Part shown: positions 30,419 to 41,015 of the stretch, one piece after another
Position numbering within the stretch: the stretch's first letter is position 1
How the letters are laid out: every line of letters begins with the position of its first letter
Assembly (NCBI GenBank): GCA_963575745.1
Contig: CAUYUJ010020148.1
Coordinates: forward strand, 477,501-541,500
From: Prorocentrum cordatum
Lineage: Eukaryota; Sar; Dinophyceae; Prorocentrales; Prorocentraceae
Reading direction: 5' to 3'
DNA: 64,000 nt
Program-made: the position numbers and the translations under genes
The notes under the pieces: generated by a model
What the model saw: the letters and a program-made list of their open reading frames with translations, nothing else
Databases searched by the model: none
What the model was told of the DNA's origin: nothing

Positions 30419-32063
30419 TTTCCCGGAAAGGGCCTGGGCCCAGGGTTCTCTTTTAGTTGGTAAACCTAATCCCCCGGTGCCTGCTTGAGGGAGGCCGGCG
30501 AATTTTTTCCCTGATAAATAACGAGGTCGAAGGAGGCCGGCGAATTAAAACTTGAGGATGTCTCGAGCGAAACGCTTGTTTTTGAAGTCCCGATCGATAA
30601 ATCACAGGGTGCGGGCCACTTTTTCGTGTGTTGAGGATGTCTCGAGCGAAACGCTTGCTCCGCAGAGTTTGCCGAGGATGTCTCGAGCGAAACGCTTGTT
30701 TTGCAGAGCCGACCGCGACGCGGAAAAGCGCCCCGCGCGAGGAATTTCGATGATGTCTCGACTTTTTAACTTTTCTTTTTATTTTTTTTTTTTTTTGAAT
30801 TCCTTTGTTTGTGTAGATTCATTTCCTGAATTTGGGCTGCGATGTCTCGAGCGAAATGCACACGGGACCCTCCTTGCACGACCATACACCAGCACGAAAT
30901 CACCAGCACGACCTGACCCCAGCACGACCCCCACACCGCACGACCCCACCCAGCAACGACCCATACCCCAGCACGACACACCCCCAGCACCGACCGACCC
31001 CGAGCACGTCCCATACCCAGCAAGGACCACCCCCCAGCACGCCCCACCACCCAGCACGACCTCCCCACAGCAGGACCACACCCCACGCTCGACCACGCCC
31101 AGCACGGACCACGCCCCAGCACGACCACGCCCCAGCACGGCACCCCCAGCAAGACCTCCCCCCAGCACGACCACCACCAGCACGACCCACACCAGCACGA
31201 CCACACCCCAGCACGACACTCCCCAGCACGACCACACCCCAGCACGACCCCACCCCAGCACCAGCACGACCACACCCCAGCACGACCCGATCGATAAATC
31301 ACAGGGTGCGGAGCACCCCAGCACGAACCCACCCCAGCACGACCCCACCCCAGCACGACCCCACCCCAGCACGACCACGCCCCAGCACGACCACACCCCA
31401 GCACGACCACCCCCCAGCACGACCACTCCCCAGCACGACCCCACCCCAGCACGACCCCACCCTAGCACGACCACACCCCAGCACGACCACCCCCCAGCAC
31501 GACCCCACCCCAGCACGACCCCACCCCAGCACGACCATACCCCAGCACGACCACACCCCAGCACGACCCGACCCCAGCACGACCCTACCCCAGCAAGACC
31601 ACACCCCAGCACGACCCGATCGATAAATCACAGGGTGCGGAGCACCCCAGCACGACCCACCCCAGCACGACCACCCCAGCACGACCCCACCCCAGCACGA
31701 CCACGCCCCAGCACGACCACACCCCAGCACGACCACACCCCAGCACGACCACTCCCCAGCACGACCACACCCCAGCACGACCACACCCAGCACGACCACT
31801 CCCCAGCACGACCACACCGCCTTGGTTGAGTGGTTGCCTGTCGTCGTGGAATGTTTCGTGGGGTGTCTCGTGGAATGTTTCGCGGGGTGTCTCGTGAAAT
31901 GTTTCGTGAGGTGTCTCGTGGAATGTTTCGTGAGGTGTCTCGTGGGCTGTTTCGTGAGGTGTCTCGTGGGATGTTTCGTGAGGTGTTGCCCAGTTGGGTA
32001 TCATGAAAACGTGTCCATGCTCCACATGTCTATATCCCTTTCCGGGTTCGTGGGTCCATCATG
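30419..32063 (+). mobile_element. TT-flanked modular element, copy 4 (AGCACGACC interior)
   Basis: Same left end and a right end with GGTCCATCATG. The interior is different: three GATGTCTCGAGC units, then about 950 bp of 15-16 bp units of the type AGCACGACCACACCCC (30890-31815). These are broken by GATCGATAAATCACAGGG at 31288 and 31618, then by 24-bp 'gtggaatgtttcgtgaggtg' units (31845-31985). The 425-residue frame here is the repeat, not a gene. Confidence 0.8.
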
Positions 32064-32127
32064 TTGATGCGTGGCCCCCCGAGATCCGGACCAGTTCCAA
32101 AGGGCCGGTTTTTCGTCCCGAGTAGTT
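32064..32127 (-). repeat. Family B fragment between copies 4 and 5
   Basis: 'gaccagttccaaagggccgg' and 'tttttcgtcccgagtagttt' match the inverted family B start; copy 5 begins inside it. Confidence 0.5.
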
Positions 32128-33198
32128 TTGCCCGGAAAGGGCGTCGGCCAAGGGTTCTCTTTTAGTATGTAAACATGTCCCCGGTGCCCAACTTGAAGGA
32201 GGCCGGCGAAATTTTTCCCTGATAAATATCGAGGTCGAAGGAGGCCGGCGAAATTATGTTTGAGGATGTCTCGAGCGAAACGCTTGTTTTTGAAATCCCG
32301 ATCGATAAATCACAGGGTGCGGGCCACTTTTTCGTGTGTTGAGGATGTCTCGAGCGAAACGCTTGCTCCGCAGAGTTTGCCGAGGATGTCTCGAGCGAAA
32401 CGCTTGTTTTGCAGAGCCGACCGCGACGCGGAAAAGCGCCCCGCGCGAAGGAATTTCGATGATGTCTCGACTAATTCGTTTGTTTTTGTACGATTTCCTG
32501 GAATTTTGGCAGGATGTCTCGAGCGAAATGCACGACCCCACCCTAGCACGACCATACCCCAGCACGACCACACCCCAGCACGACCAGACCCCAGCACGAC
32601 CCCACCCCAGCACGACCCCACCCCAGCACGACCATACCCCAGCACGACCACACCCCAGCACGACCCGACCCCAGCACGACAAGCCCACCCCAGCACGACC
32701 ACACCCCAGCACGACCTCACCACAGCACGACCACACCCCAGCACGACCACGCCCCAGCACGACCACGCCCCAGCACGACCACGCCCCAGCACGACCACCC
32801 CCCAGCACCCAGCACGACCACCCCCCAGCACGACCACCCCCCAGCACGACCACACCCCAGCACGACCACACCCCAGCACGACCACTCCCCAGCACGACCA
32901 CACCCCAGCACGACCACACCCCAGCACGACCACACCCAGTCGCACCCCCGTGGAATGTTTCGTGGCGTGTCTGGTTGAGTGGTTGCCTGTTCGTGGGGTG
33001 TCTCGTGGAATGTTTCAAAGGGTGTCTCGTGGAATGTTTCGTGAGGTGTCTCGTGGAATGTTTCGTGAGGTGTCTCGTGGGATGTTTCGCGGGGTGTCTC
33101 GTGGGATGTTTCGTGAGATGTCGCCCAGTTGGGTATCGTGAAAACGTGACCATGCTGCACATGTCTTTATCCCTTTCCGGGTTAGTGGGTCCATCATG
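32128..33198 (+). mobile_element. TT-flanked modular element, copy 5 (AGCACGACC interior)
   Basis: Starts TTGCCCGGAAAGG and ends GGTCCATCATG between TT pairs. It is a shorter relative of copy 4: the first 400 bp are nearly the same, then about 420 bp of AGCACGACCACACCCC units and about 170 bp of 'gtggaatgtttcgtgaggtg' units. Confidence 0.8.
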
Positions 33199-33254
33199 TT
33201 CCCATTCATCCTGTGGTGTTGGGTCCACGTTTTGAAGAGACAGCGCCCCGCGTC

Positions 33255-33355
33255 CCTCCTCCTCTCCTCTCCTCTCCCCTCCCCTCCCCTCCCCTCCCCT
33301 CCCCTCCCCTCCCCTCCTCTCCTCTCCCCCTCCTCCCTCCTCCCTCCTCTCATCC
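33255..33355 (+). repeat. CCCCT/CTC microsatellite
   Basis: (CCCCT)n then (CTCC)n. Confidence 0.9.
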
Positions 33356-33399
33356 GCCTCGTCACCTCCCTGCATTGCACGCGCGCCAGCGCCACCCAG

Positions 33400-34512
33400 G
33401 ACAGCGTTTCGTGGCCCCATAGGAAGCTCCACCGAAGGCTCCAGCGTCAGGGTCCGCATGCGTCAACGCCACCCATGACAGCGCTTCGTGGCCCCACAGG
33501 GAGCTCCACCGAAGCTCCAGCGGCAGGGTCCGCATGCGTCAACGCCACCCAGGACAGCGTTTCGTGGCCCCATAGGGAGCTCCACCGAAGGCTACAGTGG
33601 CAGGGCCCGCATGCGTCAACACTACCCAGAACAGCGCTTCGTGGCCCCATAGGGAGCTCCACCGACGGCTCCAGTGGCAGGGTCCGCATGCGTCAGCGCC
33701 ACCCATGATAGCGCTTCGTGCCCCATAGGGAGCTCCAGCGAAGGCTCCAGTGTTAGGGTCCGCATGCGTCAACGCCACCCAGGACAGAGCTTCGTGGCCT
33801 CATAGGGAGCTCCACCGAAGGCTCCAGCGGCAGGGTCCGCATGCGTCAGCGCCATCCAGGGCAGCGCTTCGTGGCCCCATAGGGAGTTCCACCGACGGCT
33901 CCAGTGGCAGGGTCCGCATGCGTCAACGCCACCTAGGACAGCGTTTCGTGGTCCCATAGGGAGCCCCACCGAAGGCTCCAATGGCAGGGTTCGCGTGGGT
34001 CAGCGCCACCCATGATAGCGTTTCGTGGCCCCATACGGAGCTCCACCGAAGGCTCCAGCGGCAGGGTCCGCATGCGTCAACGCCACCCATGCTAGCGCTT
34101 CGTGGCCCCATAGAGGGCTCCACAGAAGTTTCCAGTGGCAGGGTCCAACGCCACCCAGGAATAGGGAGTTCCACCGAAGGCTCCAATGGCAGGGTCCGCG
34201 TGCGTCAACGCCACCCACCACAGCGTGTCGTGGCCCCATAGGGAGCCCCACCGACAGCTTCAGCGGCAGGGTCCGTATGCGTCAACGCTACCCAGGACCG
34301 CGCTTCGTGGCTCCATATGGGGGCTCCACACGCTCCACTAGCATGGTTCGCATGCGTCAACGCCATCCAGGACAGCACTTCGTGGCCTCATAGGGAGCTC
34401 CACCGAATGCTCCGGTTGCAGGGTCCGCATGCGTCAGCGCCATCCAGGACAGTGCTTCGTGTCCCCACTGGGACCTCCAGGCTCCAGTGGCAGGGTCCGC
34501 GTTCGTCAACGC
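33400..34512 (+). repeat. 77-bp satellite, left block
   Basis: The unit 'gcatgcgtcaacgccaccca', 'ggacagcgtttcgtggcccc', 'atagggagctccaccgaagg', 'ctccagtggcagggtcc' repeats at about 77-bp spacing, some 14 units. The LTR element is inserted at 'aacgccacc|catgac'. Confidence 0.9.
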
Positions 34513-34516
34513 CACC
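34513..34516 (+). other. Target site duplication (left), CACC
   Basis: CACC before the LTR is repeated at 38079-38082 after it. Removing the element and one CACC restores the satellite phrase 'aacgccacccatgac'. Confidence 0.8.
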
Positions 34517-34657
34517 TGTGAATGCTTGGCACAATTTTGTGAATAGGTTTAGCTTTTAGTTTCCTTTACCCTGGCCCAGGGGATTGGGCCCTTTCTGGTA
34601 CCTGTACGCCATTTTGGCTCAAGTCCAAAACCATTTGCTGCTGCTCCTGCTGCCACA
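34517..34657 (+). repeat. 5' LTR (141 bp)
   Basis: TGTGAATGCTTGG at the start and GCTGCCACA at the end. GTTGGTCGCGGAGCC follows and is a possible primer-binding site. Confidence 0.85.
34601..34623 (+). promoter_or_regulatory. Spliced-leader-like sequence in the 5' LTR
   Basis: CCTGTAC is followed by GCCATTTTGGCTCAAG. The last 16 bases equal the 3' end of the conserved dinoflagellate spliced leader; the first bases resemble its CCGTA start with small changes. Confidence 0.75.
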
Positions 34658-36108
34658 GTTGGTCGCGGAGCCGTGTGAGCTCCAGGGCCAAGGGTGCCCG
34701 CCCGCCGCGCGATGGTGCGCGCCGGCGACTGCGCGCAAGGGCTCTAGGAGGACGCACGGTTTCCGACAAGCCGACGTGCGTGTGATCCACGGCATGCCCG
34801 CCGACGTCGACGGCGGGGAACCCCAGAGGAACGAGACTTTCGCGACGCTCACTGGGCCCCAGGAGGCGCAAGAGGGCGCCGCGAGCCGGACCGAGAGTGC
34901 TGGCTCTGGCGTGGTGCGGCTGGAGGGCGTCCGGGAGATGGTTGCCAGCGTGATCACGGAAGCTGGCCAGCCTGCTCTCGCGGCGTCCCCGCCCGCGCCG
35001 CCCGCGGCCGCCGAGGCGGCCGCCTCGTTCCACGGCCAAGACGAGTGGGCGAACGGCCAGGGTCGTGCCGCGGATTGGACTGGACTTCAGCGTGACCAGA
35101 CGTCCGATGTTCGCCCAGCAGCCTGGGCTTCGTGGGACGCAGCAGGCGCTGGCAGTAGATGGGCCGACCAGTCCAATGGCCAGGACTGGAGCGACGACAA
35201 GCAGCGCTGGCGCAGCGCCGACTGGAAGAACGACGACGGCAAGCAGCGCTGGCGCTCCAACGATGAGGACAGGTCATGGTGGTCGTCGGGAGGACACACG
35301 AGAAGAGACTACAGCGAACCGCCGGCTTGGCCTGTTTGGCAGCACTACCGGACGTGGAAGAAGGCGATGCAGAGATGGGACCGGTACACGGACGACCTAC
35401 AAGCGGCACGAGAAGTTCATGAAGCTGTTCACGTGGACGATGCAGACCTCATTCGAGGACCTTTCAGACTGAGAGGGCAAATCCTGGCTAAGTTTCCTGC
35501 TCGCCCGCCTCGACAGGATGGCAGGCGAACGAGAGGGCGACGAAGTCGGGCGCATCGGGCGCAGGGCCTTGTTGGAGTGCCAGCGGGAAGCTAAAGAGAC
35601 GTTGCAGGCCTTCGTCGATCGCCGCGAGAAGCAGTTCCGGGAGGCTGAAGGCGACGACCTATGGATCTCGGACAAGCTCAAGGGCTTCATGATTGAGGAG
35701 GGGGCCTCGTTATCATCGCATGGGATGCAAAACATGAGGACCCTCAGTCGCGACGACCTCGAGTACAAGAGGGTTTTCTCTGGGCGATTCGGCCGGCAGC
35801 TGGACTTCACCGCGTCTGAGCGGCTGCTGCCTGGCCGTAGTGCTGGCAACTGCGCCGTTGGTCCAGAGGCGACCGGCGGCGGCCCAAATCACTCCTCCTC
35901 TTCTTTCCTTCACTCCACACAGGAACGAGGTTGGACCGAGGACGACGGTGCCGGACCTGAGGATGACGATGGACAGGCCGACGAGGATCCCGACGACACC
36001 GAAGAGATGTCCCAGGACGAGGTCAACGCAGCGCTGCTGGAGATGCCCGAAAGGAACCTCGACGACCGTGCGCATCATTTCCCTCGAGAAAGCGAAGATA
36101 ATTCGTGA
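34658..36108 (+). CDS. Gag-like region of the LTR element (frameshifted)
   Basis: The first frame carries a Trp/Asp/Arg-rich stretch (QRWRSADWKNDDGKQRWRSN), then the Gag-like PPAWPVWQHYRTWKKAMQRW. After a frameshift near 35400 another frame continues (KRHEKFMKLFTWTMQTSFED), passes an in-frame TGA at about 35470, and goes on with SWLSFLLARLDRM and a helical region (REAKETLQAFVDRREKQFRE). It ends in an acidic tail. No CCHC knuckle is seen. This organisation fits the capsid-like part of copia Gag in protists. It is presumably dead. Confidence 0.6.
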
Positions 36109-37740
36109 GATGCAGCCTGGGAGGCTAATCTCGTCTCGCATGGTTCGCCGATGGAAACCTCAGGAGGGGACTTTCGCCGAGGCGACTGCAAAATCTAGGC
36201 GGTGCGTCCGCGGCCATCAGGGCCCCGACACCGGTGCCCCAGCAGTCTTCGCGCCGACCCCCCCAGTCTGCATCCCTGGTGATGTTCGTGCAGGTTTTGA
36301 TGAACCACGGCATGTACGGGGACATGGCCGACGTGAAGAATGCCTTCTGCCAGTCGAATCCGATGAAACGAGATGGTGGCCCCATAACGTCGAGCCCTGC
36401 CGCGGAGTTCGGGTCGAAGAGGGAGCTCTTATCGGGCTCCCCGTAAATGTGCACGGCCTGGGCGATGCCCCCGTTGCGCGGAAAAAGATTGTGATCCAGT
36501 TTCTGTCCGACCACGGGCGCGCGAGGTTCCTGGTGGAACCCTGCTGGTGGTTGAAGCACTCCGAAGAGAACGGTCGCGAGAGCATGATACTACGTGGAGT
36601 CGATTACTCCATCATCGCCTCGTCGACTCCCGATGTCAGGCAGCAAGTGCGAGCGATGTTAGAGTCTAGGTCCCGGTTCGGGAGGTGCCGGGACCTGCGC
36701 GCATCGCCAGTGGATTGCACCGGACGTAGGCTTACATGGACTCCCCAGCGCATCGCGGTCGACCAGGAGAAATACATCCTGGGGGATCTCAGGCCCCTCA
36801 GCATAGCTCCCGGGAGGCTCGGTAGGAAGGGCACCCAGTTGGATCCAAAGGAGTTCAAGGCCCTGAGGCCCCTCATATACAAGCTGAACTGGGTAACTGG
36901 GTGGGTCGGGAGACGCGTCCCGAGGCCTCGGGAGTGGCGAGTACCTTTGCATCGAGGTTGAAGCTGGGGACTTCTTGGGGCGTCTCGCGCGTCAACATGT
37001 TAGCGCGTCATCTGAGGAGCACGGCCTCGAGGGGTCTGACAGCGCGGCGCCTCGACCCTAGCAAGATGGCTTCCATCGCATTCTCGGACGCGGGAGGCGC
37101 GGGGGGTCAGCGCCGGCGGGGTCGACGCAAAGGGGCTCCCAGGGGATCCAACCCGAGGGGCCTGGATGGTGCTGGCTACCGGTCAGAGTGCGCTGCAGAA
37201 TCGCTCGGTGAGAGCGTCGATCCCCGGGTGGAGCTCGTCGAAGCTCAGAGGGAGTGCCCCCTCCACCATTTCAGGAGAGGCGCTGGCCCTCGCATCAGCG
37301 ATGTCAGAAGTCGAGTATTTCTTAGGTGCTGTACAGGGACGCTGTGTTTCAGGATGTAGATTTTCCAGAGTGTTCGAGAGCTGCAGGCCCATTCGCCACT
37401 GTCCCTCGACAGAACTGCAGACTCGGACACCGAGAACGACACATTCATGTGGTTGGTGCCAATATAATTTGCGATACGATGGCAAAGGATGGGGCGGCGA
37501 GCGCGAAGGGCGGGAGGACGGCCCTGGATTTGGCGAGGGCGCCGCGCTCTAGGATGCCGATCGACCCCCTCGCAAAGGACGACGTTGCCAAAGTGAACGC
37601 CGCCTTGTCTGACTCGATGGCGCCCAGCCGGCTACTGTTAGTGGATGGGGAACGAGAGCTGGTCGGCAGGCGCGAGAATCCTTCTCAGAAGGCAAGATCG
37701 CAGGCTGCATCCCTCAGGGTGTTCGCTGGACAGCATTCGT
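36090..37740 (+). CDS. Pol remnant: copia-type RT and RNase H (frameshifted)
   Basis: RT motifs are spread over frames: MADVKNAFCQSNPMKRDGGP (the DxKNAF strand of Ty1/copia RT), ALIGLPVNVHGLGDAPVA, RARFLVEPCWWL, and GVDYSIIASSTPDVRQQ where the usual YVDD turn has lost an Asp. Next come IAVDQEKYILGDLRPL and EFKALRPLIYKLNWVT. RNase H follows: SIAFSDAGG (first Asp), SGEALALASAMSEVEY (Glu), NIICDTMAKDGA (Asp) and MPIDPLAKDD at the end. At least four frameshifts occur between 36230 and 37330. Confidence 0.75.
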
Positions 37741-37937
37741 GTCCGAGTCCGGTGCTGCGTCCGACGGTTCCGGCCAGGTCCAGTGATCTCCCTTGTCCTT
37801 CTCCTCTCCTAAGGTGTGCGCGCGCGCTGGCGTACAGTGCGGGAACACAGGGGTGGGTGACAATCGCCAAGCCCGTGTGCTGATGCGTGTTTTTCAATAC
37901 GCTTAGGCCAGGTAAACTTGCCAGAAAGGTTGACAAG

Positions 37938-38078
37938 TGTGAATGCTTGACGCAATTTTGTGAATAGGTTTAGCTTTTAGTTTCCTAGGCCCAGGCCCAG
38001 TGGATTGGGCCCTCTCTGGTACTTGTACGCTATATTGGCTCAAGTCCAAAACCACTTGCTGGTGTTCCTGCTGCCACA
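37938..38078 (+). repeat. 3' LTR (141 bp)
   Basis: Same length as the 5' LTR, about 90% identical. The spliced-leader-like part here reads TGTACGC, TATATTGGCTCAAG, with two more changes. Confidence 0.85.
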
Positions 38079-38082
38079 CACC

Positions 38083-38905
38083 CATGACAGCGTTCCGTGG
38101 CCCCATAGATAGCTCCACCGAAGGCTCCAGTGGCAGGGTCCGCATGCGTCAACGCCACCCAGGACAGCGCTTCGTGGCCCAATAGGGAGCTCCACCGAAG
38201 TCTCCGGTGGCAGGGTCCGCGCGTCAACGCCACCCATGTAGGCACACCCCTCACACGGTTCGTGGCCCCACAGGGAGCTCCACCGAAGGTCTCAGTGGTA
38301 GGGCCCGCATGCGTCACCGCCACCCATGACAGCGTTTCGTGGCCCCATAGGGAGCTCCACCGGAGGCCCCAGCGGCACCGTTCGCATGCGTTTCCCTCAC
38401 CCATGACAACGTTTCGTGGCCCCATAGGGAGCTCCACCGAAGGCTCCAGTGGCAGGGTCCGCATGCGTCATCGCCACCCAGGGCAGCGTTGCGTGGCCCC
38501 ACAGGGAGCTAGCTCCACCGAAGGCCCCAATGTCAGGGTCCGCGTGCATATCCCCTGCCAAGCACAGCTTTTCGTGGCCCCATAGGGAGCTCCACCGAAG
38601 GCTCCGGTGGCACCATTCGCATGAGTCTCCCCCGCCCAGGACTTTGTCTCGTGGCCCCACTGGGAGCTCCACCGAAGGACCCAGTGGCGCCGTTCGCATG
38701 CGTTTCCCCCGCTTCGTGGCCCCATAGGGAGCTCCACCGAAGGCCGCAGTGGCGCAGTTCGCTTGCGTCTCCCCCACCCATGACAGCGTTTCGTGGCCCC
38801 ACGAGGAGCTCCAACGAAGGTCCCAATTGCGCAGTTCGCATGCGTCTTCCCCACCCAGGACAACGTTTCGTGGCCCCATAGGGAGCTCCACCGAAAACGA
38901 TACCC
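38083..38905 (+). repeat. 77-bp satellite, right block
   Basis: Continues the 33.4 kb array after the LTR element, with variant units (GTGGCGCAGTTCGCATGCGT; a unit with 'cacccctcacacggttcg' like the 7.1 kb satellite). Confidence 0.85.
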
Positions 38906-38937
38906 ACAAAGTGGCACTCGCAGTGGCATATGGTTGG

Positions 38938-39264
38938 GTCCTTCGTCAGGCTGATTTGACGCTCCCGAGGCCCCCAGAGGCCGAACACGGCCAAAAACCG
39001 TCCGTCCTAATTTTTTGGTTTGGAGCTTCGGATCTCCAGGAAGGCTCCCGCCCTCTGAGAGGCCCCTTCCTTCCATGAGTACCCCATCGCCTTCGCGGGC
39101 GGCTGCCCCTCCCCCCCTCGCGCCACCCCGTGGGCGCGCACCGCTCAGTCGATCCGCCCTCCTGATGTGTCGCCGACTCACCCAAACCCTCGACGTCGCG
39201 ATTTTTTCACAACGTGGACACCCCCCAACCCCCTCGACTTGTGACAAAAACACGACGGCTGGTT
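38938..39264 (-). repeat. Family B fragment (inverted) and mixed sequence
   Basis: 38938-39020 reads 'cgaggcccccagaggccgaa', 'ggccaaaaaccgtccgtcct'. 39076-39175 holds a proline/alanine-rich open segment (MSTPSPSRAAAPPPLAPP) that is too weak to call a gene. Confidence 0.45.
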
Positions 39265-40751
39265 TTTCCCGGAAAGGGCGCGGGCCCAGGGTTCTCTTTT
39301 AGTAGGTTAACCCCCCGGCCCCCCTGCGACTTGGGCCGGCGAAATTATTCTGCGATAAATTACGTGCGGGAAGAGGGCCGGCGAAATTATTTTTGAGGTT
39401 GTCTCGAGCGAAACGCTTGTTTTTCAGAATTTGTTGAGGATGTCTCGAGCGAGACGCTGGTTTTGCAGAGTTGGGGATGTCTCGAGCGAAACGCTTGGTT
39501 TCAGAATTTGTTGAGGATGTCTCGAGCGACACGCTGGTTTTGCAGAGCCGACCGCGACACGGAAAAGCGCCCCTCGCGCAGGAATTCCAAGGATGTCTCG
39601 CGCGTGCCGCGTCCCGCGCGCGGGTATTTGGATTTCTTGGGATTTTGACAGGATGTCTCGAGCGAAACGCTTGTTTTTCATAATTTGTTGAGGATGTCTC
39701 GAGCGAAACGCTGGTTTTGCAAAATTGGAGGATGTCTCGAGCGGTGGCCTTGTGGGGGGCCAGAATTCAAAGGATGTCTCAGGCGAAATGCTTGTTTTCA
39801 CGTCCCGCTCGCAGGAATTCCGAGGATGTCTCGCGCGTGCAGCGTCCCGCGCGTAGGAATTCAGATGATTTTGACAGGATGTCTCTAGCGAAACGCTTGC
39901 CCCCAGCACGTTCCGTAGCGCGTCCCCTCGGCACGTCCCGCAGTGCGTCTTCGTGGCACGTCCCCTGGCACGTCGCCTGGCGCGTCCCGTGGGACGTTCC
40001 GCGGCGCGTCCTCCTGGCATGTCCCCTTGTCCATTAGCTCTGGGGCAGCTACTATGTGCTGAGGCAGCTCGAGCTTGAGATCCAGATCAGTTCGGTCAGG
40101 ACTCGGGTGCAAAGGAGGACTCGACCCACAACGCTATAAAGCACAATCGCGGCATGGCACGTCGCAGTTCAGCACGGCGCAGCACAGCACAGGCCTCGGC
40201 ACGGTACATCAAGATCGATACATTCAGCACTGCAACCTGGCACGTTCCGTGGCGCGTCCTGTGGTGAGTCCCTCTGGCACGTCGCGCGGCGCGTCTCCTG
40301 GCACGTCCATTGGCACGTCCATTGGCACTTTCCGTAGCGCGTCCCCTCGGCACTGGCACGTCCCGCGGTGCGTCTTCGTGGCACGTCCCTTGGCACGTCG
40401 CCTGGCGCGTCCATTGGGACGTTCCGCGGTGCGTCCTCCTGGCATGTTCCCCTGTCAATTAGCTCTGGGGCAGCTACTATGTGCTGAGGCAGCTCGAGCT
40501 TGAGATCCAGATCAGTTCGGTCAGGACTCGGGTGCAAAGGAGGACTCGATCCACAACGCTATAAAGCACATTCGCGGCATGGCACATCGCAGTTCAGCAT
40601 CAGCACGGCGCAGCACAGCACAGCCCTCGGCACGGTACATCAAAATCGATACATTCAGCATTGCATTTGCCCGCCGCCCAATCAGGTGTCTTTGAAACGT
40701 TGCCATGCTTTACATTTCTACATTCCTTTCCGGGTTCGTGGGTCGATCATG
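39265..40751 (+). mobile_element. TT-flanked modular element, copy 6
   Basis: TT at 39263-39264 and 40752-40753. About ten GATGTCTCGAGC units, a TGGCACGTCCC block with the variants TCTTCGTGGCACG, and the 190-bp module twice (40028-40236, 40453-40665). Confidence 0.8.
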
Positions 40752-40774
40752 TTCCTAATGTTCGGTCTCAGGTG

Positions 40775-41015
40775 GCCCTTACCATGGTTCGGGGCCGCCG
40801 AACAACGACTTGGGACGAGAACCGGTCCCAGGGAAGGGGTCGAGACCCATGGTGGTCGACGTCATGAAAAAAATATCCCGGCAAAGCAACCTAACAGCGA
40901 TGTGTAGGAGCATATCTGGAAGCATTCCCCTTAAGATTCAGATGAGAATCCTGTTGTAGAATTCTGCTGTTCTCGCAGTCGTAGTCGCATTCGCGATGGC
41001 AGTCGCAGTGGCAAC
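40775..41015 (+). repeat. Family B fragment and spacer
   Basis: 'gacgagaaccggtcccaggg', 'aaggggtcgagacccatgg' and 'gtcgacgtcatgaa' match family B. 40960-41015 is a 'gcagtcgcagt' tract leading into the hexamer array. Confidence 0.5.

Larger units (their letters stand above)
34517..38078 (+). mobile_element. Ty1/copia-like LTR retrotransposon, decayed
   Basis: Two 141-bp LTRs starting TG and ending CA flank 3.28 kb encoding a Gag-like region, then a copia-type reverse transcriptase and RNase H. No protease or integrase is visible, and Gag is followed almost at once by RT, so a central deletion is likely. Several frameshifts and a stop break the reading. The LTRs differ at about 14 of 141 positions, so it is not young. 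It sits in the 77-bp satellite with a CACC duplication. Each LTR carries a spliced-leader-like sequence. Confidence 0.85.

Noticed and set aside
30552-31829. 425-residue + frame and long minus Gly/Trp/Cys frames
   Set aside because: Direct translation of the AGCACGACCACACCCC array.
34560-34660. A genuine trans-spliced host mRNA retrocopy starting at the leader
   Set aside because: The same sequence is in both 141-bp repeats and extends 84 bases upstream of the leader, so it is part of an LTR, not the start of a retrocopied mRNA.
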